A DNA stretch of 64,000 nt, taken from NCBI GenBank assembly GCA_964035775.1, contig OZ038315.1, positions 15,122,309 through 15,186,308 of the forward strand, in the 5' to 3' direction. Of the stretch, positions 40,183-50,634 are shown one piece after another. The notes beneath the pieces are model-generated. The model ran no database searches and was not told where the DNA came from. It saw only the letters and a program-made list of their open reading frames with translations. The first letter of the stretch is position 1. Each line of letters opens with the position of its first letter. Both the position numbers and the translations under genes were made by a program. This DNA comes from Osedax frankpressi. Lineage: Eukaryota; Annelida; Polychaeta; Sabellida; Siboglinidae.

Positions 40183-43100
40183 ACAAAAAAAATCTGTGCC
40201 AATACTAGTAATCTCGATCACACGTTGTCATAGTATTGACATTGAACCCGTGGTGACCCCCGCTTCTTACACGCCGTTAGCACGCCTGTTACGCGTGATC
40301 CACGCCTCCCCTGTACGACTCTACGCAAGTTCAAGTGCATTCACGCTAGAGTTCAACTTTAGTCTCGCAATTAGGTCAAATATTCAGGCCGTGTTTATAT
40401 TCATTAGAAAAAACTACCGCCACCGCGTCATGTGACCGAAGCGAGAACCACGGCGAGTATATATAGAGCGTGCCAGGCAATTTCAACTCATTCTACACCT
40501 TTCTCTTTATCTCTATACTCATATATACACACACCTACGCATACATACATACACACATATACGCATACGCAATCAATCATACACACACGCATATACAATT
40601 AAACATACATATCATTACACGTACACACACATACTCATACATACAACCAGTTATACATAGACATACAAATACGACTACAGTATTGAACACCTAATCATAT
40701 AATACCATACCTACGTACACATATCAGCACACGCCAACAAACACACACACACACACAAACACTCGCAACAAATACATATAAACACACAAATACTTTCTCT
40801 CCCTTTTTAGCAAGTATGACTTTCAGTGTTGTAGCCTTCCCTCCCACTCCTATCACCAAACCCACTTCTGGTGCTGCGTCTGGGCCCACTCGTAGCACTC
40901 CGATGACCCGTAGAGCCCCCATAGGTCCCGCCTCCATGTCTCCAGGCACCGGTACTGGTGTCTCCCTCTCACTTGGCCAGCGAATAGATCGGTTCATCGA
41001 TCAATGTCTCTACATGTAGAGAGTAAGTACCATGCCCCTATAGTCCTCTCAGCCCCTATTTTCCTCTCAGCCCCTATTGTCCTCTCAGCCCCTATAGTCC
41101 TCTCATCCCCTATAGTCCTCTCAACCCCTATAGTCCTCTCAGCCCCTAAAGTCCTCTCATCCCCTATAGTCATCTCAACCCATATAGTACTCTCAGCCCC
41201 TATAGTCCTCTCAGCCTCTATAGTCCTGTCAGCCCCTATAGTCCTCTCAGCCCCTATAGTCCTCTCAGCCCCTAAAGTCTTGTCAGCCCCTATAGTCCTC
41301 TCAACCCCTATAGTCCTCTCAGCCCCTATAGTCTTTTAAACCCCCTCAATCTCATCTGCAATTTCAATTATTTACCTATCCATTACTAATATCATCCGGG
41401 CCTTGAGAAACCCAAATTTCACCCCTCCTAAGCCCTATCTCACTCCCATTTATACCCTATTTCACTCCATGTTCCCAGTCATTTTAATGGCTATTGTCTG
41501 TTAGTATTTTAGGACAATGTAATATTGATCTTCAATAGATAATACGGGTTAAGTTATTGGTTAATATTCTATTGTTATTGTTGTTTCTAAAACACACTGC
41601 ATGTCTTCAGATTTAAGCATATGTTGACTTTGACATATTGCATGCCCCGTCTAAACCCACATCCTTTGGCCCACCTCGAACTACCCTTCTATTACCCTCC
41701 TAATCCCACGTCTATAACCCTCGCCCCGTTCATAAACATACTCCTTTACCCCACCCATAACCATACCCCTCGATCCACTTCTAACCACACCCCTCATCCC
41801 ACCGTTAACCTAATCCCTTGCCCTACCCTTAACCACACCTTTAACCACAACCCTCACTCCGCCCATAAACACATCCTTCGCACGCCTCTAACCACGCCCC
41901 TCGCCCCACCCTTAGCCACACATCTAACTACGCCCTCGCCCCACCCACAGCCACGCCTCTAACCACGCCCCTCGCCCCGCCCACAGCCGCACGCCTCTAA
42001 CCACGCCCCGCCCACAGCCGCATACAGCCAGCAGATCTAAACATGCTGGCTCCTATAGAGCAGGAGCACATGCCGTACAGCCTGCAGAGACGCGCTATAC
42101 AGGAAATGGTGCAAGAGCAATATGAGGGAGGAGGGCGTGGCTTCCTAGTCCAGGTCATGGAGAGCGGCTATAGGTTCATTCTAGGAGCCATTTCGGGAGG
42201 TTTGAATCTTTAAGTCCGTTTTTAATGAATCACTTTCACTAAACCCTTATTAATCAAATTCCACTCTAAAATCGACATCGCTTGTAACGCTGAGCCCCAA
42301 CTCATTTAGCGATGGGAGCTACCGCCGTTTACCCCATTGATTTGGTGAAGACCCGCATGCAGAACCAGCGCACCGGTGGGGCAATGGTTGGAGAACTCAT
42401 GTACAAAAATAGTTTCGATTGCTTCAAGAAGGTGATTCGCTACGAAGGTTTATTTTCGCTTTGGGAAATGACTTTATCTTGCGAACTCATCATTTCCCTG
42501 TAAACAGATCAAATGTTCATTAGAATCTATAAATAGATTTTCTGAACTTTGCTTCCACTAAATTCAAAATCAAAAATGCTGCTGAAATATTTTTAATTAT
42601 TAATATTTATTTATTTAATAAATTTCTATTTAAATTGTTTGTGAATGAACTTTCATTCGCAAAATAAGATCTGTAGTGAATTATATCCATATATACTTAT
42701 CTCCGCAGGTCTTCCCGGGCTCTACAGGGGTCTAGTGCCTCAGTTGGTGGGCGTGGCTCCGGAGAAGGCCATTAAACTTACGATGAATGACTTTGTTAGA
42801 GGCAAGATGACCAGGAAGGACGGCTCGATTCCTTTGTACGGTGAAATACTCGCTGGATGTTGTGTTAGTTGTTTTCATCTTCCTCACTACGCACTTGTTA
42901 TCTCTTCTGACACTACCCATCCTCTCCCCCACATACTCATCCCTCCTCTCACTAACCCATCCTCTCCACCCACTAACTCATCCCTCCTCTCACTAACCCC
43001 TCCTCTCCCCCACTAACTCATCCCTCCTCTCACTAACCCCTCCTCTCCCCCACTAACTCATCCCTCCTCTCACTAACCCCTCCTCCACCCACTAACTCAT

Positions 43101-45042
43101 CCCTCCTATCCCTCATTACCTCCCTCTCACTAACTCATCCCTCCTCTGCCTCATTACCCTCCTCTCTCCCTAACTAACCCCTCCTCTGCCCCACTAACTC
43201 ATCCCTCCTATCCCTCATTACCTCCCCCCCACTAACTCATCCCTCTTCTCCCTCATTACCCTCCCCTCTGCCCCCTCTAACCCAAACCCAACCCCATCCC
43301 AGGCAGGAGGTAGCCAGGTTATCGTTACCAACCCCTTGGAGATTGTGAAGATTCGTCTGCAAGTGGCAGGCGAGGTCATACAAAGTCGTAAGATCAGCGC
43401 GATTTCCGTGATTAAAGAACTCGGCCTGTTTGGCCTCTACAAGGTTTGCGGAGCCTGTTGCAGTGCGTCCTTACCACCGGGCGGTACGGAGGTTCCGTTA
43501 GCCCCGCTTCCTAAAGTAGTGGCTTAAACTCCTTCCCTTGTAACTCGTAGGGTTCCAGTGCTTGTTTCTTACGCGATATTCCGTTCTCCGGTATCTATTT
43601 CTCGACTTACGCCGCCCTCAAGAGGAAGTCGGCCAATGAAAAGGGAGAGAATTCACCTTTGACCCTATTCCTCTCCGCTACTCTATCAGGTCTGTGGATC
43701 AACTAACTATCTTCTCCTTCATCCTTTCTCTTATCTTCTCCTTCGGGTCCCACTTGCACATTTTAGCCACGCAACTTACCAAAATATCTAAATCTCACCT
43801 CACATTCCACTAAATATTCCCATGCTCCGTTTGCTAGGTGCTCCGGCTGCTTGCTTGACCACTCCGGCCGATGTAATCAAGACGAGGCTGCAAGTAGTCG
43901 CTCGTCAAGGTCAAACCTCGTACAGTGGAATGTTTGACACTGCGCGAAAGATCTACCGTCAAGAAGGCACTTCCGCCTTCTTTAAAGGTTGGTGGGTTGC
44001 GATTACACTCCTTCCCTGTTCTTCTCCGCCGCTATAAAGTTTATCATTCGCGTTAATCTTTACGTAAAAATGCAAACAATTTAAATCGAAGTTGATCAAT
44101 AAATAAATATAAAATTGTTTATAAAATATTATATTTAATTAATTTTAATTATAATGACATAATTTTAGAGTTTTCATAAACTTTTACTCTACTTGCGAAT
44201 GGATAACAGATTATATAATAACTTATTATTTGTATTCCGTATCTAAAGGATCATTAATTAACTTGTCCTACATATTACTACTTATATTGACACACGAATA
44301 CGCGACTAATTCAATTACTAACTCCATCACTTGATCCCCACATCACATTAACCCGTGAACTCTGACCTATAGGAGCCCCGGCTAGGGTATTGAGGTCTTC
44401 TCCTCAGTTTGGGGTAACGCTGCTGATGTACGAAACCCTTCAGAAGTTCTTATACATCGATTTCGGCAATAAGTTAGTTACCTTTGACCTCATTGTAATG
44501 TAAACCATCCGATCACTACTGACCCCACATTAAACCCGTTATAATTCCCATTAATAATTGTGTATATCTTACTTAACATAATTCACACCAACCTTACCTT
44601 TAACCACAAATCATGTTCCTGTCAGCCTACTTTCCTCATTATAACAATGCTCCTACACGACCAATAACTATGCCTTTATCTTCGCACTAACAAAACCTTT
44701 TCATCACCAAAACCACATCTCTAATCACCCCCTACCCGTATCTAACCCTACCCTACACAATACTAATCCCTTATCTATAGAAACTCCGCTAACTCCACTA
44801 CTACCCAACTCTACCAAACTTCCGACTACACTCCCATTACTAATAACACATCTAAACTACAACACCTACTACAACACGTTCTAACCCAAATCCTCAGGAC
44901 GGTGAAACATAAGAATCAGCAGGTGCTGCCAGACAATGCCGACCACATCGGAGGTTACCGTTTAGCAATGGCGACCTTCCAGGGGCTAGAGGTCAAGTAC
45001 GGCATTTGTCTCCCTAAGTTCGCCGGCTCCGGAGGCATCTGA
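27127..45042 (+). CDS. SLC25A12/13: Mitochondrial aspartate/glutamate carrier (aralar/citrin), complete, 18 exons
   Basis: Exchanges mitochondrial aspartate for cytosolic glutamate plus a proton in the inner membrane; part of the malate-aspartate shuttle. Exons: 27127-27150, 27267-27338, 27456-27512, 27828-27894, 28035-28101, 29520-29635, 30162-30301, 30784-30930, 33738-33879, 34748-34845, 42028-42199, 42310-42447, 42709-42863, 43303-43443, 43551-43689, 43838-43987, 44373-44472, 44898-45042. All phases agree, giving 689 residues against about 675 in human. The N-terminal half is the calcium-regulated EF-hand domain: a canonical loop at residues 91-102 (DTTKDGLISFIE) and a second plausible one ([12 protein letters not shown]), which is degenerate in the human protein. 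The C-terminal half has three carrier repeats with signatures PIDLVK (376), PLEIVK (476) and PADVIK (568). The N terminus carries about 40 residues beyond the human start. Exons 1-5 are AT-rich; exons 6-18 are far GC-richer. Intron 10 (7.2 kb) holds a LINE relic, a satellite array and a second promoter. Confidence 0.96.
28421..28467. repeat. (AT)n microsatellite
   Basis: About 45 bp of AT alternation in carrier intron 5, before the LINE relic. Confidence 0.9.
28640..29270 (+). mobile_element. Degraded LINE reverse transcriptase relic (CR1/L2-like)
   Basis: Read on the plus strand in carrier intron 5. Conserved blocks appear in the correct order but with many stops and frame changes: [12 protein letters not shown] near 28,670 (the QS-YR-HSTETAL block), LFSTIYL and [11 protein letters not shown] at about 28,825-28,850 (the FDTIDH and FGISG blocks), a [15 protein letters not shown] block near 28,890, and [11 protein letters not shown] at about 29,228-29,262 (the NLGVIFDS block). 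Each match alone is weak. Their order and spacing support an old inactive LINE. Confidence 0.5.
29926..30160. repeat. CTAC/ACCT tetranucleotide array
   Basis: Long (ACCT)n with ACAT and AACT variants in carrier intron 6. It forms the pyrimidine tract and runs into the TACTAG acceptor of exon 7 at 30161. Confidence 0.95.
30495..30660. repeat. 19-bp minisatellite, about 8 copies
   Basis: Units of CCTACTCTACTCACCTACT type in carrier intron 7. Open frames across it are repeat artefacts. Confidence 0.9.
30967..32312. repeat. 26-bp minisatellite, about 51 copies, with E-box motif
   Basis: Tandem 26-mers near GTCACGTGAGACTAGGGTAT plus CGTGGG, starting about 36 nt after the donor of carrier exon 8. 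Each consensus copy holds TCACGTGA, the same palindrome as the one at the carrier start. Copies differ mostly by C-to-T or G-to-A at CpG positions (CACGTG to CATGTG, TATCG to TATTG). Confidence 0.97.
32313..33737. other. Rest of carrier intron 8, no gene recognised
   Basis: 32,530-32,880 is GC-richer and CpG-containing with no supported frame, possibly an old insertion. 32,900-33,600 is AT-rich. 33,620-33,737 is a long pyrimidine tract leading into the exon 9 acceptor. Confidence 0.45.
35515..35620. repeat. (TG)n/(TATG) microsatellite
   Basis: TG-rich repeat in carrier intron 10, preceded by looser TG-rich sequence from about 35,160 to 35,290. Confidence 0.9.
35700..38000 (-). mobile_element. 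Degraded near-full-length LINE, endonuclease plus reverse transcriptase (CR1/L2-like)
   Basis: Minus strand, antisense within carrier intron 10. Blocks from high to low coordinate, with many stops and frame changes: [16 protein letters not shown] at about 37,872-37,889 (endonuclease LTETW box), [15 protein letters not shown] near 37,500 (GDFNIH box), NTLDLV at about 37,434-37,451 (TLDLV box), [10 protein letters not shown] near 37,000 (the AKR-RR-ERKW linker), PLQILFIIYTF then DDTQF at 36,564-36,578 (YADD box and neighbours), and HITP followed by [14 protein letters not shown] near 35,940-35,980 (HITP-L-LHWLPV-RI block). Order matches the family. Clearly inactive. Confidence 0.72.
38229..39893. 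repeat. 16-bp minisatellite, about 104 copies, with higher-order structure
   Basis: Tandem units ATTAAGTATTGTTGTC with TTATC, TTATT and TTTTC variants, next to the 5' end of the LINE relic in carrier intron 10. A variant pair (TTAAATATTG, then GTATTATTGT) recurs at 38,792, 39,320 and 39,576, that is at spacings of 528 bp (33 units) and 256 bp (16 units). Confidence 0.97.
40150..40181. repeat. (TC)n microsatellite
   Basis: About 16 uninterrupted TC dinucleotides, roughly 300 bp upstream of the TATA box at 40458. GA/TC runs of this kind are known binding sites for GAGA-type factors in some animals. Confidence 0.85.
40190..40493 (+). promoter_or_regulatory. Internal TATA+Inr promoter in carrier intron 10
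   Basis: A GC- and CpG-rich block ends in TATATATAG (40458-40466) followed by TCATTC (40488-40493), a match to the insect-type initiator, with +1 at A40490. The distance from the first T of TATA to +1 is 32 nt, as expected for a real core promoter. Orientation is plus, the same as the carrier. A (TC)n tract lies upstream. Confidence 0.6.
40816..41019 (+). CDS. Small Ser/Thr/Pro-rich ORF of 67 residues, nested in carrier intron 10
   Basis: Not recognised. It is the first sizeable ORF after the internal promoter. A CA-rich leader of about 325 nt precedes an ATG with A at -3, and a TTTTAG sits a few bases upstream that could also be an acceptor. The protein begins [19 protein letters not shown], has a basic Pro-rich middle ([16 protein letters not shown]) and ends with a possible amphipathic helix ([18 protein letters not shown]). 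Base composition is balanced, unlike the intron around it. Right after the TAG stop is AGA/GTAAGT, a perfect donor. The exon could therefore be a complete small coding exon, a 5' leader exon spliced to carrier exon 11, or a poison exon. It cannot be an in-frame cassette of the carrier, since the phase needed by exon 10 meets a stop at once. Confidence 0.4.
   Translation: MTFSVVAFPPTPITKPTSGAASGPTRSTPMTRRAPIGPASMSPGTGTGVSLSLGQRIDRFIDQCLYM
41033..41340. repeat. 18-bp minisatellite, about 17 copies
   Basis: Units CCCCTATAGTCCTCTCAG, starting about a dozen bases after the GTAAGT donor at 41,023. The long open frame over it ([10 protein letters not shown] type) is an artefact of a period divisible by three. 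Confidence 0.95.
41640..42010. repeat. Degenerate C-rich repeat before carrier exon 11
   Basis: Imperfect repeats of CCACGCCCCTCGCCCC and CCACCCATAACC type. They form a long C-rich tract up to the acceptor of exon 11 at 42,027. Confidence 0.8.
42895..43290. repeat. C/T-rich minisatellite of about 31-bp units
   Basis: Tandem copies of CTCATCCCTCCTCTC followed by ACTAACCCCTCC in carrier intron 13, running into the exon 14 acceptor. Confidence 0.88.
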
Positions 45043-45356
45043 ATCGCACTCCATATTCTCCCTAGCTGTCTCTTCCCCTCTCCTCCTAACCACCTCCTCG
45101 CTCTATACATCTCTTCCGAGTGCTCCACTCCACCGCTCCACTCCACCGCTACAATCGTCCCAACTTGCCCTACGCAGAGTCCCATTATGTACTAGTTTAC
45201 AGTATTAAACCCCAACGACAGCAAACGTGTTCTGTGCCTTTTTATTTTACAAAACCACTATTTGGTTTTTCAATTGTATTCATCTGAAAAATTTGATTTT
45301 TAATATTGATTTTAGTGTGTTTTTAAAATTGAAATGTAAATCTGCGCTACAGTGAT

Positions 45357-45362
45357 AATAAA
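45357..45362 (+). promoter_or_regulatory. Candidate polyadenylation signal AATAAA
   Basis: First clear AATAAA downstream of the carrier stop, about 315 nt after it. Plausible end of the carrier transcript. Confidence 0.5.
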
Positions 45363-45369
45363 TATTGAT

Positions 45370-46285
45370 TTAAAAATCTATTTTTGATTAATTTATATAT
45401 TTATACACAATATTTATTATATCTTTAATAAATATTGTGTTGTTTATTTTATATTTGAGAATAATGTTTGAAATCATAAATATTTCTACATATAAATATT
45501 ATTTATATAAATAATATCATATTTAATCAACTTTTAATCTTTAGAATATTATATCACAGAATTGTTATATTCTAAATATAGATTAAACTTAAATGAAATA
45601 TGATTTCATATATTAATGTTTGAATAATTTTCACAATAATAATATTAAATTTAATAATTAGTTGAATATCAAATTATTTACATATATTTAAATTTAATGG
45701 TGTTTTTAAATAATTCATCTAAAGTTTCTGTAATTAATACACTGAAAAAACTTACATATTTAATATAGAATATAGTCTTTATATTAATGTGCTTAATATT
45801 GACCTAAATGCATATGTTAATATGTTCATATAGAATATATTATTGTATAAGAAAGGTCAACAATTTTCTAATCAATTCATTTATACAAACTCAATTTTAA
45901 TTTGGTTAATATCTATACTGCACTATTTACTGTATACGTGTATTGTGTATTGTATATGGTATACGTGTGTTTGTAATAAATACGCACGTCTAATAACGTA
46001 CATAAACCAATTTATTATTAACAAATCTTATTTTGAGATAGTTTCTTAGAATTACAATCATAAATAGAAATACAACTATTAAAAAAATGTCTATAAATTC
46101 TACTCACTTCCAAATACCGGTTACTTACTTTAAACGTACACTAATATTACTTAAAAAGAATAGGCATTACTTGTGTTTAATTATTAATAATCTTGTAAAT
46201 AAAAAAACATGATAAATTACCTGCATTTTTATAAAGATTGTATGTGAGAATATAAACCATAATGCATTAGTTATTGAGTAGTGCA
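45370..46285. other. Intergenic, nothing recognised
   Basis: AT-rich sequence. The open stretch at 45,843-46,049 has no ATG start or family resemblance and is taken as chance. Confidence 0.5.
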
Positions 46286-46287
46286 CA

Positions 46288-46454
46288 GTCATAGCTATAC
46301 CTATATATAGACTTAGCTATGCCTATATATAGTCATACATATGCCTATATATAGTCATAGCTATGCCTATATATAGACTTAGCTATGCCTATATATAGTC
46401 ATACTTATGCCTATGTATAGTCATAGCTATGCTAATATATAGTCATACCTATAG
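46288..46454. repeat. 22-bp minisatellite, about 7 copies
   Basis: Units GCTATGCCTATATATAGTCATA, with CTTA and CATACT variants. Each contains the palindrome CTATATATAG. Confidence 0.88.
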
Positions 46455-46561
46455 ATCTTTACTGCACATTCTTCTTCTACAACATGTGATCAATATCATA
46501 ATAAATACTAACTATATATGTATATATAAATAACGTATTAGATATATATACACACACGTAT

Positions 46562-46562
<1 letters not shown>

Positions 46563-46648
<86 letters not shown>

Positions 46649-46650
46649 GG
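46563..46650. repeat. (AT)n/(ATAC) microsatellite
   Basis: About 88 bp of AT alternation with ATACAT breaks. Confidence 0.9.
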
Positions 46651-46760
46651 TGGTGAGCTTTATATACCTATCAATAATGATTCTCAGAACTAATGTTGAC
46701 ATGGTGCATGTAATGCATACAATATTTATACAGCACTTTTACTAATACTTATTATAAGAT

Positions 46761-46856
46761 GTATCGTGTACCGTGTACACTGTACCGTGTACAATGTACC
46801 GTGTACACTGTACCGTGTACACTGTACCGTGTACACAGTACAGTGTACCGTGTACG
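46761..46856. repeat. 14-bp palindromic minisatellite
   Basis: About six copies of GTACCGTGTACACT. Each copy contains near-palindromic GTGTAC and GTAC steps, so the array could form hairpins. Confidence 0.85.
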
Positions 46857-46859
46857 TCC

Positions 46860-47462
46860 TACAGTATACCAAACACTCTATATATTATCCACATCCTGTA
46901 TAATAAATACCAAAATGATTATTTGTCAATCTTGAGAATTACAAACTGAAATGTAAAAACTTATACAGGCTTTATTTGTTGATTTCATAGTATCAAGTTA
47001 TTGATGACATGACACTTTTGTCATTGTATCGAGTGTGGCATATTCCAGATATACTCTAACCAATACATTACATATTCATTACATTCTTAATTATGTTATT
47101 CATTATATAGAAACATATACTATATAGTTATAGTTTATATAGTAAACTGTCTAATCGCTTTTCAAATTGATATAGTGTTCTATCATTTTAATAAGCAAAT
47201 GAATGAAATCAGTTTATAGACCACCTGTTTCGAGGATCGGTGAAAGCTTATATAGGCCATAAATATGAATGTAAACATTATTCTTTTTATGTATATTTCT
47301 TTTTAAATTATTAATTTATTTTATTATGTTAAACGAGTATTATAAAAATAAAGTTATTATAATTTAAGGTGATGATTCGTGACTACCAATTTCATAAAAG
47401 TTAAATAATTTTTAATTATACACATATATATATATATATATATACAAATAAATATATATATT

Positions 47463-47522
<60 letters not shown>

Positions 47523-47984
47523 TACACATATATATAGTTAGTATATAGAAAAAGGCACTAATACAAGTATTGCATGAGTGATACTTATAGGTAATTCATT
47601 GTATGGATGAAGGTTTACCTATGCTGATATATCATGGGTTGTCATGCATAATATATTAATATTCATAACATGAACGTTGATAATATTAAGTTGATAATAT
47701 TTTTGTTATTGATATTTTTTAGCTATTATTGGTGATTTTGTTGTGAACAACTAAATATACGAATGTATAGGAAATTTGAAACCAGGTATAAGAGATTGTA
47801 AGTAGGAAATAAGATATTCTATTAATATATTCTATTATATATAACTATTTAAATATTGCTTTAGTAGTAATATATATATATAATATAATACTATCAAATG
47901 TAATGTACAATAATATATAGGTAATATACAATAATAAATATGTATTATATGTATATAATGTATAATAATATATATGTTTTATAA

Positions 47985-48015
<31 letters not shown>

Positions 48016-48556
48016 TTATATTTATATTTAAATAATATAATATAATATATGAGAATTAAGAAAGAAATCAAAACACAATTTATTTTAAATTAATTCTATT
48101 TTAGTTGTTCATATAGATCAATAAAATAATTACATTATGTTTGACTATATATATAACTACTAATGTATTAATAAACTGATATTAATCTTTATTTTACAAG
48201 TAAAATAATAATGCATTTAAAAACTATTATTAAATATCATATATATTCATTATATATATTATTAAATCTCATATAAATCTCATAATAATCATATTTTAAT
48301 TTCGTAATTATAATAAAAACTAGTATATTATAAGTATATTAAAATATTATATTAAAAACCATACAACCATTCATTACCTTAATAGTAATTTTTGTAATCA
48401 TTTTCTGTAAATTATTATTCTTTGATTCAAGTATATAATTAATATATTGATCTTTTATTATCTTTTAAAAAATGTACTTATTATACATTTTTAGAATATT
48501 AGGTTGATAATATGTATGCAACTAATATATGTTAAATGAAACTATATACTTATATT

Positions 48557-48627
<71 letters not shown>

Positions 48628-50250
48628 ACCAAATTTAAAATATTATTTTTATAAAAATAACTAAAAGAGATTACAAATTTCCGAATGAAACAAAAAGCAG
48701 ATGTTTACAATATTTGATTGTTTATCTGATACTTATGAACCGTTGTTCGGGTATAAAACGTTCTTCTCTTAAGTTTTCGTTATCCGAAGATCAATAACCA
48801 ATACACCAAATTATAAATTGTTTATCATAAGAAAGGATTCGAAACATTTCAAAATAATTTAGAATTAAATTATTAATTTTACATTTAATTATTAAATAAT
48901 AAATCTATACAAGTTTTATGTGATTTATATGTATAACATATCAGAATTAAAAGAAATAAACTATAATTTAATTAAGTTTAGAATATAATATTACGTGACC
49001 TTGGTGATTATATAATATAATATTATATAATAATCAAGCTTATATTTGAATAACAGGTCATATTGTATAATAGGTTAACTTGTTTAAATAAATGTCAAAT
49101 ATAAATATTGAAGTTATAAGGAATGAAATTTATATAAGGAATACATACATATGTTTTCCACTATTCCTGAATACATATCGTATATAAGATAGGCAATGCA
49201 CTGAGGCAGTAAGTATAGTTTTTTATAATTCGAGGAGTAGACATAAGATCTTAGCTATAAGAACTAAATGTTAAAATTATAAGTTTATTAATGAAACAAT
49301 AGTAAATTCTATAATTAATTAAATAATCAGTATAATTAATTTAATATTTACTCTTAATATATTCAAATAGCAAATTAATAATATTTTAGAATTATATAAT
49401 TCTTGAATAATATGCAAGTTATTGTTAGTTCATTATGTATTATAATTTATCAGGAATAACTGACGTATCATATTATGCATATGTTAATCATGCACATGTT
49501 ATATATAATATACCATAGTACGCATATCATATAACTGACGAGACCTTGGAATATTTTTCTGGCATACAGGATTTATCCAGTATTACATACATATGTATTA
49601 TTCTACATGATTTACTATACCACCTACACCATTTTAACTAACACTAATACAGCATAGGTCATATTTATTATATAGAATTATAATAATAACGTTATTTATA
49701 ACGTTATTAAGTTACATTATTTGGAAAATATAATTAGATCATTATTATATAAATAATAGTGTATGAAAAAGAGAGTTTCAAGAGAAAATTAAAATATTAA
49801 ATCAATTAATTTATAAACCTAAACCTGAATACACATTGTATGTATTATGTAAATATAATATTACAAAAAAGTAGTTTATGAAATAGAATGATAATTTAAT
49901 TTGTTATTTATTTCACTCACTATTTAATATTTCCCAAATACCATTTGCATTATATTTATGTCAATACATTGCATTCTCTTTGTATTGTCAATTAGCTATT
50001 TTTAATTGAATCATTTAATGTTATTGGATGTAATCAATCATTAACAATGCCTCATTAGTAATGACTGAACATTAGTCTATATACCAGATATCTTATAGTT
50101 TGATTTTCTTCTTCTTTTGTTTCTATATAAATTCAATAACATCTATATATTTTGATCTTAATTCTTAAAATTATAAACTAAGTATATACAACTTAGTATA
50201 TATTATTGATATACATAATTACTTCTAAAGTTATCACTGTAATGTCTTTC
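46860..50250. other. Intergenic AT-rich sequence, no gene supported
   Basis: No open frame with coding character. Microsatellites occupy about 47,420-47,520, 47,870-48,050 and 48,560-48,620. A TGACCTTGG element near 48,995 resembles a nuclear-receptor half site but has no gene context. Confidence 0.5.
48560..48620. repeat. (AT)n microsatellite
   Basis: About 60 bp of AT alternation with one ATACAT break. Confidence 0.9.
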
Positions 50251-50258
50251 CTTCACAG

Positions 50259-50324
50259 GTTTATGAAGATGGTATATACCGCCTAGATACATTATGTTCC
50301 GGGTATTGTTCGAAATGGCGTTAA
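50259..50324 (+). CDS. Candidate orphan exon
   Basis: A short island with coding-like composition after a good acceptor (TTCCTTCACAG). The open frame reads VYEDGIYRLDTLCSGYCSKWR and then stops, or could leave by a GTATTG donor after GYC-coding sequence begins (near 50,300). It lies 6 kb upstream of the glutamate-receptor exons on the same strand. It may be an upstream exon of that gene, the last exon of another, or chance. The phase does not obviously match the next receptor exon. Confidence 0.2.
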   Translation, partial: VYEDGIYRLDTLCSGYCSKWR

Positions 50325-50589
50325 CATTTGACCCCGCATTATCTTAAGTACTTCGTACAACGTACCACCCGACATACGACACACGACATACGTTTGCTGT
50401 ACTCGCATAATTTCTAGGTGACATCGTACAATAACATTCATTTTCACAAGATTTGAAATGAATTTATAATAATACCCAAACCATGTAGCTTAAAATAGAA
50501 TTTCTCTGTTACACATATTAATATATTATTTATAATTCATTTCGATTACCTTAAAATGCCAATATATCTGATATCTATGAATATATGTA

Positions 50590-50592
50590 TAT

Positions 50593-50632
<40 letters not shown>
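50590..50632. repeat. (AT)n microsatellite
   Basis: About 40 bp of AT alternation. Confidence 0.88.

Positions 50633-50634
<2 letters not shown>

Noticed and set aside
40695-40997. Minus-strand 100-codon frame opposite the 67-codon ORF
   Set aside because: Complementary shadow. The core promoter, Kozak context and donor all favour the plus strand, though the composition alone would not decide.
41004-41339. 111-codon frame of VLSAPI repeats
   Set aside because: It is the 18-bp minisatellite read through; the start lies in the preceding exon in a different frame.
41621-41962. 113-codon His/Pro/Thr-rich frame
   Set aside because: C-rich degenerate repeat before the exon 11 acceptor; not gene-like.
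44955-45185. Minus-strand frame over the last carrier exon and its 3' UTR
   Set aside because: Antisense shadow of the carrier C terminus.
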